NCBI GenBank assembly: GCA_016713135.1
Contig: JADJPR010000003.1
Coordinates: 62,001-126,000 of the forward strand
Reading direction: 5' to 3'
From: Rhodanobacteraceae bacterium
GTDB taxonomy: Bacteria > Pseudomonadota > Gammaproteobacteria > Xanthomonadales > SZUA-5
DNA: 64,000 nt
The notes beneath the pieces are model-generated. The model was not told the origin of the DNA, ran no database searches, and was given only the letters and a program-made list of their open reading frames with translations. Every line of letters starts with the position of its first letter. Position 1 is the stretch's first letter. This document shows positions 23,958 to 31,581 of the stretch, piece by piece. A program made the translations under genes and the position numbers.

Positions 23958-25790
23958 TCAATCCGCCGGCAGCAGGTGCGCGTAGTCGCGCGCCAGCGCG
24001 GCGGGCTGTTCGGACTTGACCAGATAACAGTTGCCGATCGCCAGGCGGTCGAGATGCGTGCCCATGAAGCAGCGGAAGGCGTCTTCGGGTGAGCCGACCA
24101 CCGGTTCGCCGCGCACGTTGAAGCTGGTGTTGACGAGTGTCGGGCAGCCGGTGAGCTGGCGGAACCGCGCAAGCAGCGCGTGGAAGCGCGGCTGGGTGTC
24201 GGCGCGAACGGTCTGAACGCGCGCCGAGCAATCCACGTGGGTCACCGCGGGAATGGTCGAGCGGATCTGCTTCAGGCGGTCCAGGCCGGTCGCAGCTGCG
24301 TCCACCGGCAGGCGGCAGTGCTCCGCGACGGGCGCGACGATCAGCATGTACGGGCTTTCCGCATCCAGGTCGAAGCAGTCGCGCGCATGCTCCGCGAGCA
24401 CCGCCGGCGCAAACGGGCGGAAGGACTCGCGGAACTTGACCTTGAGGTTGAGCACCGACTGGGTGTCGCTGCGGCGCGGATCGGCCAGGATCGAGCGGTT
24501 GCCGAGCGCCCGCGGGCCGTACTCGGCGCGCCCCTGGAACCAGCCTATTGCCTGGCCGTCGGCCAAGTCGCGCGCTGCCGCGTCGATCAGCTCGTCGTCG
24601 CCCAGCCGGCGAAACACCGCGCCCAGGCGGTCCAGCGTCGCGGCGATTTCATCGTCCGCGAATGCCGGGCCCAGGAAGGCGCCGGACATCCCATCGCCGC
24701 CGGCGCCGGCAGGCGTGCGCGGTCGATCCTGCGCCCGGTGCCAATGCGCCAGCGCGGCGCCCAGCGCGCCGCCGGCGTCCCCCGCGGCAGGCTGGATCCA
24801 GATCGCATCGAAGCCGGCCGCGCGCAGCAGCTTGCCGTTGGCGACGCAGTTTAGCGCCACGCCGCCGGCGAGGCACAGATTGCGCTCGCCGGTTTCGCGA
24901 CGGAGCGAGGTGGCCAGGCGCATCACGATGTCCTCGGTCACCTGCTGGATCGACGCGGCGAGGTCCAGGTGCCGCGGCTCGATAGCCGCCTCCGGCGCGC
25001 GCGGCGGACCGCCGAACAGCGCATGGAAGCGCGCGTTCGTCATGGTCAGCCCGGTGCAGTAGTCGAAGTACCCGAGGTCGAGGCGGAAGCTGCCGTCGTC
25101 CTTGATGTCGACCAGGCGCTCGCGGATCTGGCGGGCGTACTTCGGCTCGCCGTAGGGCGCCAGGCCCATCAGCTTGTACTCGCCGGAATTGACGCGAAAG
25201 CCGCAGTAAGTGGTGAACGCCGAATACAGCAGGCCCAGCGAATGCGGGAAATGGATCTCGCGGAAGATGTCGAGCCGGCTGCCGTCGCCGATCGCCGCGG
25301 TGGTGGTCGCCCACTCGCCGACACCGTCCATCGTGAGCACCAGCGCGCGGTCGAAGGGCGAGGGATAGAAGGCGCTCGCGGCGTGCGAGAGATGATGCTC
25401 GGAGAAGGCCAGCGGTGCCTTCAGTGTCTGCGCACCGCCGGCGACGGCGGCGAGTTCGTCGGCGATCAGCTTCTTCTGGAACAGCTTGTCGCGCAGCCAG
25501 ATGGGCATTGCCATGGCAAAGCTGGCGAAGCCGCGCGGCGCGAACGCGAGGTAGGTTTCCAGCAGGCGCTCGAACTTCAGGAAGGGCTTCTCGAAGAACA
25601 CCACCTGGTCGACATCGGCCAGCGCCACGCCTGCCTCCCGCAGGCAATAGCGCACCGCATGCGCGGGGAAGCGTGGGTCGTGCTTGACCCGGCTGAAGCG
25701 CTCTTCCTGGGCCGCGGCCGCGATGCACCCGTCCCTGAGCAGCGCGGCTGCGCTGTCGTGGAAGTAGGCCGAAATTCCGAGGGTCAGCAT
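23958..25790 (-). CDS. Carbamoyltransferase of the NodU/CmcH/TobZ family
   Basis: A 610-residue enzyme. The N-terminal Kae1-like domain starts LGISAYFHDSAAALL and contains SEHHLSHAASAFYPSPFDRA with the conserved metal/nucleotide-binding histidines, then TMDGVGEWATT and CLAGGVALNCVANGKL. The C-terminal YrdC-like part contains YGPRALGNRSILADPR and NTSFNVRGEPVVGSPEDA. Family members transfer a carbamoyl group, by way of carbamoyl-AMP, to a hydroxyl of an antibiotic or lipo-oligosaccharide. No biosynthetic cluster is adjacent, so the acceptor is unknown. I chose the ATG giving MLTLGISAYF because the conserved domain begins there. Confidence 0.92.
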   Translation of the reverse strand: MLTLGISAYFHDSAAALLRDGCIAAAAQEERFSRVKHDPRFPAHAVRYCLREAGVALADVDQVVFFEKPFLKFERLLETYLAFAPRGFASFAMAMPIWLRDKLFQKKLIADELAAVAGGAQTLKAPLAFSEHHLSHAASAFYPSPFDRALVLTMDGVGEWATTTAAIGDGSRLDIFREIHFPHSLGLLYSAFTTYCGFRVNSGEYKLMGLAPYGEPKYARQIRERLVDIKDDGSFRLDLGYFDYCTGLTMTNARFHALFGGPPRAPEAAIEPRHLDLAASIQQVTEDIVMRLATSLRRETGERNLCLAGGVALNCVANGKLLRAAGFDAIWIQPAAGDAGGALGAALAHWHRAQDRPRTPAGAGGDGMSGAFLGPAFADDEIAATLDRLGAVFRRLGDDELIDAAARDLADGQAIGWFQGRAEYGPRALGNRSILADPRRSDTQSVLNLKVKFRESFRPFAPAVLAEHARDCFDLDAESPYMLIVAPVAEHCRLPVDAAATGLDRLKQIRSTIPAVTHVDCSARVQTVRADTQPRFHALLARFRQLTGCPTLVNTSFNVRGEPVVGSPEDAFRCFMGTHLDRLAIGNCYLVKSEQPAALARDYAHLLPAD

Positions 25791-26299
25791 GGGGCGAGGT
25801 AGTCGCGAGCAGGTCGCGGATGATGCCACCGGCGCGTCACCGCGACGTGCGCATGCGGTGCGCGGTTCAGTCGCCGCCGTAGACCTGGAAGGCGGTCAGC
25901 GGATCGATGCCGCCCGGGCGGAGCGCGCGATCGGCGCGCGCGACGCCGCCGACGCCGCGGACCGGGTCGTCGCCGCCCCGGTCTGCTCGCCACATCGGTC
26001 GCATGGCTGGCGCTGCCGGCAAGCAGCAGCGCGGCGACGGTCCAGCACCGCACACCGCATGCGACCGCAATCGGCTTCGGCTTCGCTGGGGACACCCCGG
26101 ACTCCGGCAAGCGACAGGCGCCCGGCGGGCGCGACGGCCACCGGCCACCGCGCCGCCTACGCCTTCTGGCCACGCCGGGTTTGATCGAACCCCATGTTGT
26201 TACCCGCTGTTACCGAGCGTTGCCGGAACACGCAGGCTTCGTTGCAGGGCTTTGCCTAAGGTTCACTTCAAGTTTCGGGAACATGCATGGGAGAGCGAG
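25791..26299. other. Divergent intergenic region without a supported gene
   Basis: This gap separates the carbamoyltransferase gene from the fnr-type gene. On the minus strand one frame ends plausibly in GGIDPLTAFQVYGGD (stop near 25868), and another has a signal-like VAALLLAGSASHATD. They are in different frames and the intervening sequence is Arg-rich shadow, so I do not call a gene. The fnr promoter must lie in the right part. Confidence 0.45.
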
Positions 26300-27061
26300 A
26301 TGGCGATCATGGCGGCCAAGCGGTGCGAGTCGGGAGTCTGCGGACATTGCGCGCAACCATGCGTTCTGGGCACGCTGTCGAGCGGCCTGCGCCTTGATCT
26401 GCGCGACTTCCCGGATCTGAAGGAACGTCACCTGGCGCGTGGCGACTACCTGTTCCACGCCTCGGGCAATTTCGAGTCGCTGTATGCGGTCCGCAGCGGC
26501 ATGCTGAAGGTCTCGGTGCTGACCGAGGATGGCCGCGAGCAGATCACCGGCTTCTTCCTGCCGGGCGATCTGGTCGGACTGGACTCGGTGGGCTTGCGCC
26601 ATCACGCCAGTTCGGCGGCAGCGCTCGACGAAACCGTGGTCTGCGAACTGCCGTTCGCGCTGTTGGAGCGCCATGGCCAGTCGGTCCCGCGGATCCAGGC
26701 GGCGCTGTTCCGCATGCTCTCCGGCCAGATCCGCCGCGAGCAATCGACCCTGCTGCTGCTCGGTTCGCTGCGCGCGGAAGAGCGCCTGGCGCAGTTCCTG
26801 ATCGACCTGGCCGAACGCGTGCACACGGACAACGCCTGCGGCACGGCGATCGGCATGCCGATGACGCGCGAGGAGATCGGCAGCTACCTCGGCCTCAAGC
26901 TGGAAACGGTCAGCCGCACCTTGTCCAAGATGCACCGGGACGGCGTGATCGAAGTGGTCAAGCGTGGTGTGCGCATCCGCGAGGCGAACAAGCTGCGCGT
27001 GCTCGCCGGCCTCAACGTCAAGTCCGCTGGGTTGGCCGCGCCGCGTCGCCTTGGACACTGA
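26300..27061 (+). CDS. FNR/ANR-type transcriptional regulator (Crp family, probable [4Fe-4S])
   Basis: A 253-residue Crp/Fnr protein. The N-terminus has Cys9, Cys14, Cys17 and Cys21 (CESGVCGHCAQPCVLG) and an internal Cys115 (VVCELPF), enough for an oxygen-sensing [4Fe-4S] cluster. A cyclic-nucleotide-like beta-roll (about 40-130) and dimer helix precede a helix-turn-helix containing REEIGSYLGLKLETVSRTLS. The ExxSR contact motif (ETVSR) is the FNR class and predicts TTGAT-N4-ATCAA targets. Cys spacing (x2 then x3) differs from E. coli FNR (x2 then x5). GGGAGAG precedes the ATG. The receiver gene follows within six bases. Confidence 0.9.
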   Translation: MAIMAAKRCESGVCGHCAQPCVLGTLSSGLRLDLRDFPDLKERHLARGDYLFHASGNFESLYAVRSGMLKVSVLTEDGREQITGFFLPGDLVGLDSVGLRHHASSAAALDETVVCELPFALLERHGQSVPRIQAALFRMLSGQIRREQSTLLLLGSLRAEERLAQFLIDLAERVHTDNACGTAIGMPMTREEIGSYLGLKLETVSRTLSKMHRDGVIEVVKRGVRIREANKLRVLAGLNVKSAGLAAPRRLGH

Positions 27062-27066
27062 GACCC

Positions 27067-27459
27067 ATGGTCCACACCGACCACACTCTGGTGACGCCGC
27101 TGATCGGCGTGGTTGAGCCCGACGCCGATGTGCGCGAGTTCATCCAGTCGCTGCTCGAACGCGCCGGCTACCGTTGCGAGGGATTCGTCAGCGCCGAGCG
27201 CTTCGAGCGCTCGCTGGCCACGCGTCACTTCGACTGCGTGATCACCGACAGCGACCTGCCGGGCATCGGCGGCCTCGAATTGGCGCACCGCCTGCGCGCG
27301 CAGCGGGTGCCGGTTCCGGTGATGTTGCTGACCTCGGACAACGGCGCCGACATTGAGCGAGCCGCCTCTGCCGCCAAGGTGGTCAGGGTCCAGAAGAAGC
27401 CGCTCGGCGTGAAGGATTTCCTGCAATCAGTCGAGCAAGTGGCGCACGGGCAGCATTGA
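27067..27459 (+). CDS. Single-domain response regulator (FixJ-type receiver)
   Basis: A 130-residue stand-alone receiver: acidic pocket VVEPDADV, acceptor Asp61 in CVITDSDLPGIGG, Thr/Ser at LLTSDNG and Lys111 in QKKP. There is no output domain. It begins five bases after the fnr-type gene, so the two are almost certainly one transcript and may link redox state with a two-component pathway. No kinase gene is adjacent. Confidence 0.88.
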   Translation: MVHTDHTLVTPLIGVVEPDADVREFIQSLLERAGYRCEGFVSAERFERSLATRHFDCVITDSDLPGIGGLELAHRLRAQRVPVPVMLLTSDNGADIERAASAAKVVRVQKKPLGVKDFLQSVEQVAHGQH

Positions 27460-27597
27460 GCTTGCAGTCGCATCGCACCCAAAGATGCGCGTAGCCCGGC
27501 GGTACGCGCGCAGCGCGTTCCCCGGGTGCTTGCCGCCTATCGCAGGCGGTGAATCGCTGCGCGATACACCGCCCTAAGAAAAATCAATGATTTGCGA

Positions 27598-27652
27598 CAT
27601 GTCGGTGAGAGTTCCGGTCGCCCCTGGCGGTGCGCTTATTCGCGCATCGAAC
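27598..27652 (+). repeat. 55-bp dispersed repeat, copy 3
   Basis: CATGTCGGTGAGAGTTCCGG ... CTTATTCGCGCATCGAAC, with a few changes from copies 1 and 2. Here it is followed by a GAGGGCAC-word palindrome, not GGACGCAAA. It is preceded by ATCAATGATTTGCGA, a near copy of which also occurs right of the IS at 28414-28442. Confidence 0.85.
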
Positions 27653-27740
27653 TGGAGGGCACGAGGCCACGAGGGCAAGAGGGCACGCAAGAGCCGGTTC
27701 GGTGCGAAGGAGCGCCTTTGGTTGCCCTCGTGCCTTCCGA
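27653..27740. repeat. Inverted repeat with arms built from GAGGGCAC words (first)
   Basis: TGGAGGGCACGAGGCCACGA GGG-type words on the left pair with GGTTGCCCTCGTGCCTTCC on the right. The same word family recurs in the pyrR-pyrB gap. Confidence 0.8.
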
Positions 27741-27768
27741 ATTATCATTTCTAAGCAGCAGGGGAGTT

Positions 27769-28406
27769 CCCCCGGCTCTGCCGGGGTGGCAGTAGAAGTT
27801 TGACGTTTGCTGGAGTCCATCGCGGAGACTCCCGTCGTGAGCCGCCAAGCACACGATGAGGAGAAACCGCGATGGACAAGTATCGAAGTTTAAATCACAC
27901 GCAGTGGGAGTGCCTGTACCACGTCGTGTTCATACCGAAGTGCCGCCGCCGCACGTTGTACGAGGGACTGCGGAAGTATCTCGGGAGTCTGTTCAAGGAG
28001 TTGGCTTCGCAGAAGGAAAGTGAGGTGGAGGAGGGGCACTTGATGCGCGACCATGTGCACATGTTGCTTCGGATTCCGCCGAAGTACGCGGTGTCGAACG
28101 TGGTGGGATACATCAAGGGTAAGAGCGCGATCCACTTGGCGCGGGTGTACGGAGAGCGCAAGCGGAACTTCGTGGGGCAGCACTTCTGGGCAAGAGGCTA
28201 CTTCGTTTCGACCGTTGGCGCTGACGAAGCGGTAGTGCGCGCGTACATTCGGAACCAGGAAGCTGAGGACACGCGACTGGATCAGTTGGAGCTACTACGG
28301 TGAAAGACCACCTTCAGGTGGCGCCAATGATGTGGGGACGTGTCAACGTCCCCGCCTAGCCGCTTTGAGCGGCTCACACATTTAAAGCCCCCGGCTCTGC
28401 CGGGGG
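27769..28406 (+). mobile_element. IS200-type insertion sequence with identical end hairpins
   Basis: One transposase gene sits between two subterminal hairpins of the same sequence, CCCCGGC-TCT-GCCGGGG (27770-27786 and 28389-28405). These are the structures recognised by Y1 transposases, which move as single strands without terminal inverted repeats or target duplication. Additional small hairpins lie after the stop codon (ACCACCTTCAGGTGGC; GCCGCTTTGAGCGGC). True element ends are probably a few bases outside the given span. Confidence 0.85.
27872..28303 (+). CDS. tnpA: IS200/IS605-family Y1 transposase TnpA
   Basis: A 143-residue protein of full family length. The HUH motif reads HVHMLLRI near residue 62. 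The catalytic Tyr lies in AYIRNQE near 128. RSLNHTQWECLYHVVFIPKC and FWARGYFVSTVG are typical of IS200. It cuts and rejoins single-stranded DNA at the end hairpins. GAGGAGAAACCGCG precedes the ATG. The frame is intact, so the element may still be active. Confidence 0.95.
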   Translation: MDKYRSLNHTQWECLYHVVFIPKCRRRTLYEGLRKYLGSLFKELASQKESEVEEGHLMRDHVHMLLRIPPKYAVSNVVGYIKGKSAIHLARVYGERKRNFVGQHFWARGYFVSTVGADEAVVRAYIRNQEAEDTRLDQLELLR

Positions 28407-28530
28407 ATACTTACATCAATGACTTGCGACATTTCGGTGAGAGCGGCTTCAGCCCCGATCCCTGCCGGCGGCTGCCAGGAAAAGATCGCCGACCGAGTCG
28501 ATTCCCAATGGCCTGCGAGCGTCGCTGCCC

Positions 28531-28554
28531 ACAACCCACAACCCACAACCCTCA
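28531..28554 (+). repeat. Tandem CCCACAA words
   Basis: About three copies of ACCCACA lie in the convergent gap between the IS and the lipoprotein gene. No complementary arm is visible nearby. Confidence 0.6.
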
Positions 28555-29070
28555 GTACCTGGGCAGTGCCTGCACCGGGCAGCGCTGCGCCCGCTCGCGG
28601 GCTGCTGCGGAGGTGGTGGCGTCGCCCAGCGCATCGCGGCTTTCCGCGATCAGCAGCCAGTTGCGCATGCACCATTCGCCGATCCGCGAGCCGAGGTCGT
28701 AGCTCTTCATCGCGAGCTTCTCGGCGTCGAGGAATTTCTCGCTGCGCAGCAGGGCCTCGGCCTTGAGCTGCCACAACCGCGGGTTTTCCGGCTCGATGGT
28801 CAGCGCTTCTTCGATCCTGGCCACGGCCTTGGCGTGCTCGCCGCCCTGTTCGAGTCGTACCGCATCAGCCAGCAGGAGGTCGACCGCCGGGTTCTGCAAC
28901 GGAGCGATCTCCACTGCCGAGCGTGTCGTGGTCGCCGCGGAGCGCAGTTCGGCGACGCGGTCGCGCGGCGGCGGGGGCGGCGGCTCGGGCGGTGGCGGTG
29001 GCGTGCTGGCGCAGCCGGCGAGCACGGCCAGCAGGGCGGCGGTCCAGATCGGGCGGGTCCAGGTGTTCAT
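28552..29070 (-). CDS. TPR-containing lipoprotein
   Basis: A 172-residue lipoprotein: the signal sequence MNTWTRPIWTAALLAVLAGC ends in an LAGC lipobox. It is followed by a Pro-rich linker (TPPPPPEPPPPPPRD). Residues about 70-150 form two or more TPR-like helix pairs (KAVARIEEALTIEPENPRLW). The mature protein is probably anchored in the outer membrane facing the periplasm. It is encoded five bases downstream of the pyrC' gene and may share its transcript. Another in-frame ATG exists six codons upstream. Specific function unknown. Confidence 0.8.
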   Translation of the reverse strand: MNTWTRPIWTAALLAVLAGCASTPPPPPEPPPPPPRDRVAELRSAATTTRSAVEIAPLQNPAVDLLLADAVRLEQGGEHAKAVARIEEALTIEPENPRLWQLKAEALLRSEKFLDAEKLAMKSYDLGSRIGEWCMRNWLLIAESRDALGDATTSAAARERAQRCPVQALPRY

Positions 29071-29075
29071 GCCAA

Positions 29076-30350
29076 TCAACGTATCCACAAACGGTCGGCG
29101 ATGGCCGCGAGGTCGACGCGGCCTGGAATGCGCCAGCCACGGAAGGGCGTGTTCTTGCCGCGGCTGGCCATGCTCCCGGCGTCCAGCGTGCGTTCGCTCG
29201 TCGCATCGATCAGCACGAAGTCCGGCACCGCGCCCTCGTCGAGGGTGGGCGCCGGCAATCCGAGGATGCGCCGCGGCGCGAGCGCTGCGCGTTCGAGCCA
29301 GGAGGCGAGCGAGAGTACGTCGTCGTCGATGAGTTTCAAACCCAGACCCAGGAAGCTGTCGACCCCGGACGCGCCGGGCTCGGCGGCCGGGAAGGGGCGC
29401 AGCTTGGCATCCGCATCGTGCGGCTGGTGATCGCTGCAGACGGCGTCGATCGCGCCGCTGGCCAGCCCGCGGCGCAGCGCGTCGCGATCGTTCGCCGTGC
29501 GCAGCGGCGGCAGCAGGTGCGCATCCGCACGGAAGGGCAGGACGTCGTGCTCGTTCAGATAGACCTGCGGCATGGCCACATCGGCGCTGACGCGCAGGCC
29601 GCGCGCCTTGGCCTCGGCGATCATGGCCACGCTGCGCGCGCAGGACAAACGGCCGAAGTGGGCGCGCACGCCGGCTTCCTCGACCAGCATCAGGTCGCGC
29701 GCCAGCGCCAGGGTTTCGGCGGTCTCCGGAATTCCGGGCAGGCCCTGCAGCGCTGCGACCCGGCCCTCGTGCGCCACGCCGCCGGCGCCGATCCAGGGAT
29801 CGACGGCCTGCAGGTGTACCGGCAAATCGAGCGAGGCGGCGTACTGCAGCGCGCGGCGCAGCAGGTTGGTATTGCCGATCGCGCGCCCGATGTTGCCCAC
29901 CGCGATACAGCCGGCGGCGCGCAGCGCGCCCAGCTCGGCCAGCGATTCCTCGCCGAGATCGCGCGTCAACGCGCCGATCAGGTGCACCGTTGCGCCGCGG
30001 CCCTCACGTGCGCGGCGCAGGATCAGCTCGACCACCGCGGTCGAGTCGACCGCCGGGCGGGTGTCCGGCGGCAACACCAGGTGGGTGATGCCGCCGAGCA
30101 GCGCGGCGGTCGCCTCCGAGCGGATGTCGGCCTTGTGCGTGGCGCCGGGTTCGCGCAGCCGGGCGGCCAGGTCGACCAGGCCAGGGATCAGCCAGCGGCC
30201 GCTGCCATCGACCTCCTCCGCGCCGCGGCAGCGGGCAGGTTTGGGATCGAGGCCGTGCACCAGCCCGGATTCGAACAGCACGTCGGCGACCCGGTCCAGG
30301 CCGAGGTGCGGGAAACAGATGCGGGCGCCGCGGATGACGACCTTGTTCAT
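29076..30350 (-). CDS. pyrC': Dihydroorotase-like protein PyrC' (probably non-catalytic ATCase partner)
   Basis: A 424-residue amidohydrolase-fold protein. The conserved dihydroorotase metal motif DxHxHLREPG is here DLAARLREPG (60-69), so both metal-binding histidines are gone. Later pieces (AVCSDHQPHDADAK, EPGASGVDSFL) follow class I dihydroorotases. Pseudomonas-type PyrC' proteins of this kind are inactive but are needed to assemble aspartate transcarbamoylase. The start overlaps the pyrB stop by four bases (ATGA), consistent with a fixed stoichiometric complex. A catalytic dihydroorotase must be encoded elsewhere. Confidence 0.92.
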   Translation of the reverse strand: MNKVVIRGARICFPHLGLDRVADVLFESGLVHGLDPKPARCRGAEEVDGSGRWLIPGLVDLAARLREPGATHKADIRSEATAALLGGITHLVLPPDTRPAVDSTAVVELILRRAREGRGATVHLIGALTRDLGEESLAELGALRAAGCIAVGNIGRAIGNTNLLRRALQYAASLDLPVHLQAVDPWIGAGGVAHEGRVAALQGLPGIPETAETLALARDLMLVEEAGVRAHFGRLSCARSVAMIAEAKARGLRVSADVAMPQVYLNEHDVLPFRADAHLLPPLRTANDRDALRRGLASGAIDAVCSDHQPHDADAKLRPFPAAEPGASGVDSFLGLGLKLIDDDVLSLASWLERAALAPRRILGLPAPTLDEGAVPDFVLIDATSERTLDAGSMASRGKNTPFRGWRIPGRVDLAAIADRLWIR

Positions 30351-31303
30351 GCCGGCACCTGTGCGCCAAGGATGTGGGACATCACCGCCATGCGCATCGC
30401 CAGGCCGTTGCTGACTTGCTCCAGGATCACCGACTGCGGGCCATCGGCGACCTCGCTGGCGATTTCCACGCCGCGGTTCATCGGCCCCGGGTGCATCACG
30501 ATGCAGTCCGGCTTCGCCAATTTCAGCCGCTCGGCCGACAGCCCGTAGCGGCGGAAGTACTCGCCCTCCGACGGCAGGAAGGCGCCGCGCATGCGCTCGC
30601 GCTGCAGCCTGAGCATGACGATCACATCGGCGTCGGCCACGCCCGCATCCATGTCGGTGTGCACGCTCACGCCGAGTTCCTCGATCGCCGGCGGCAGCAG
30701 CGTGCGCGGCCCGACCACCCTGAGCTCGCCCGCGCCGAGGATGCCGAAAGCGCGCAATTCAGAGCGCGCGACGCGCGAGTGCAGCACGTCGCCGACCACC
30801 GCGATGGTCAGATCCTCGAAGCGCGGCTTGTGCCGGTGGATGGTGTAGGCGTCGAGCAAGGCCTGGGTCGGGTGCGCGTGGCGGCCGTCACCGGCGTTCA
30901 GCACCGCCACGCCCGGTGAGGCATGCTCGGCGATGAAGTGCGCCGCACCCGAATCGGGGTGGCGCACCACGAACATGTCGCAATGCATCGCCTCCAAGGT
31001 CGCCAGGGTGTCCAGCAGGCTCTCGCCCTTGCTGGTGGACGAGGAAGCGACGTCGAGGTTGACCACGTCGGCGCTGAGACGCTCGGCGGCCAGTTCGAAG
31101 GTGGTGCGGGTGCGCGTGGAGGCCTCGAAGAACAGGTTGAGGATGGTCCGGCCGCGCAGCAGCGGCAACTTCTTGTTGCCGCGCAACGCCACCGAGCGCA
31201 GCGAATCGGCTGCTTCGATCAGGTCCTGGATCAGCCTGCGCGGCAGCCCGTCGATGGTGAGCAAATGGCGCAGGCGGCCATCGGGAGTGAGTTGAAGATT
31301 CAT
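30347..31303 (-). CDS. pyrB: Aspartate carbamoyltransferase catalytic subunit
   Basis: A 318-residue enzyme joining carbamoyl phosphate and aspartate, the committed step of pyrimidine synthesis. The carbamoyl-phosphate loop is FFEASTRTRTTFE (58-70). HPTQALLDAYTIHRH and the C-terminal HPGPMNRGVEI are also present. I took the ATG giving MNLQLTPDGR as start. pyrC' follows in a four-base overlap. The 278-base gap to upstream pyrR is filled by a word-type palindrome and a MITE. Confidence 0.96.
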   Translation of the reverse strand: MNLQLTPDGRLRHLLTIDGLPRRLIQDLIEAADSLRSVALRGNKKLPLLRGRTILNLFFEASTRTRTTFELAAERLSADVVNLDVASSSTSKGESLLDTLATLEAMHCDMFVVRHPDSGAAHFIAEHASPGVAVLNAGDGRHAHPTQALLDAYTIHRHKPRFEDLTIAVVGDVLHSRVARSELRAFGILGAGELRVVGPRTLLPPAIEELGVSVHTDMDAGVADADVIVMLRLQRERMRGAFLPSEGEYFRRYGLSAERLKLAKPDCIVMHPGPMNRGVEIASEVADGPQSVILEQVSNGLAMRMAVMSHILGAQVPA

Positions 31304-31310
31304 GGCGACC

Positions 31311-31567
31311 TCTGGAGGGCACGAGGGCACGAGGGCACTAGTGTGGTGTTCCGTAATTAAGTTGAAGAAATTTCCGATGAATTTTGCGGCGAGGCAAGGC
31401 GAGAGGAGGAGTCATCGCAGGGCTATGGCGACGACGAGCAACGCCGTATCGGCGCAAAAGGCGCGGAAATAATTCAAGGTATTTACGGAACACCACACTA
31501 GGGCAGGCAAGCGCGCGGGATTCAGGCTGCTCTCGCGCCTTGGTGCCCTGATGCCCCCGTGCCCTCC
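31311..31567. repeat. Inverted repeat with arms built from GAGGGCAC words (second), interrupted by a MITE
   Basis: The left arm near 31313-31338 has three GAGGGCAC units. The right arm near 31540-31567 is TTGGTGCCCTGATGCCCCCG followed by TGCCCTCC. A 164-bp MITE lies inside the element right after the left arm. Confidence 0.8.
31338..31501. mobile_element. 164-bp MITE with perfect 19-bp terminal inverted repeats
   Basis: It begins CTAGTGTGGTGTTCCGTAA and ends with the exact complement TTACGGAACACCACACTAG. The interior encodes no transposase and has its own base composition (AT-rich next to the ends). CTAG at each end may be a palindromic target duplication. It sits between pyrR and pyrB. Confidence 0.85.
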
Positions 31568-31581
31568 AAAGTGCTTCGCTC

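Noticed and set aside
25868..26148. A small secreted protein on the minus strand between the carbamoyltransferase and fnr genes
   Set aside because: The signal-like part and the plausible C-terminus lie in different frames and no family is recognised.
15801..27720. An exact 17-base match GCGAAGGAGCGCCTTTG at 15801 and 27704
   Set aside because: The two contexts share nothing else, and a match of this length within 64 kb of GC-rich DNA can be chance.
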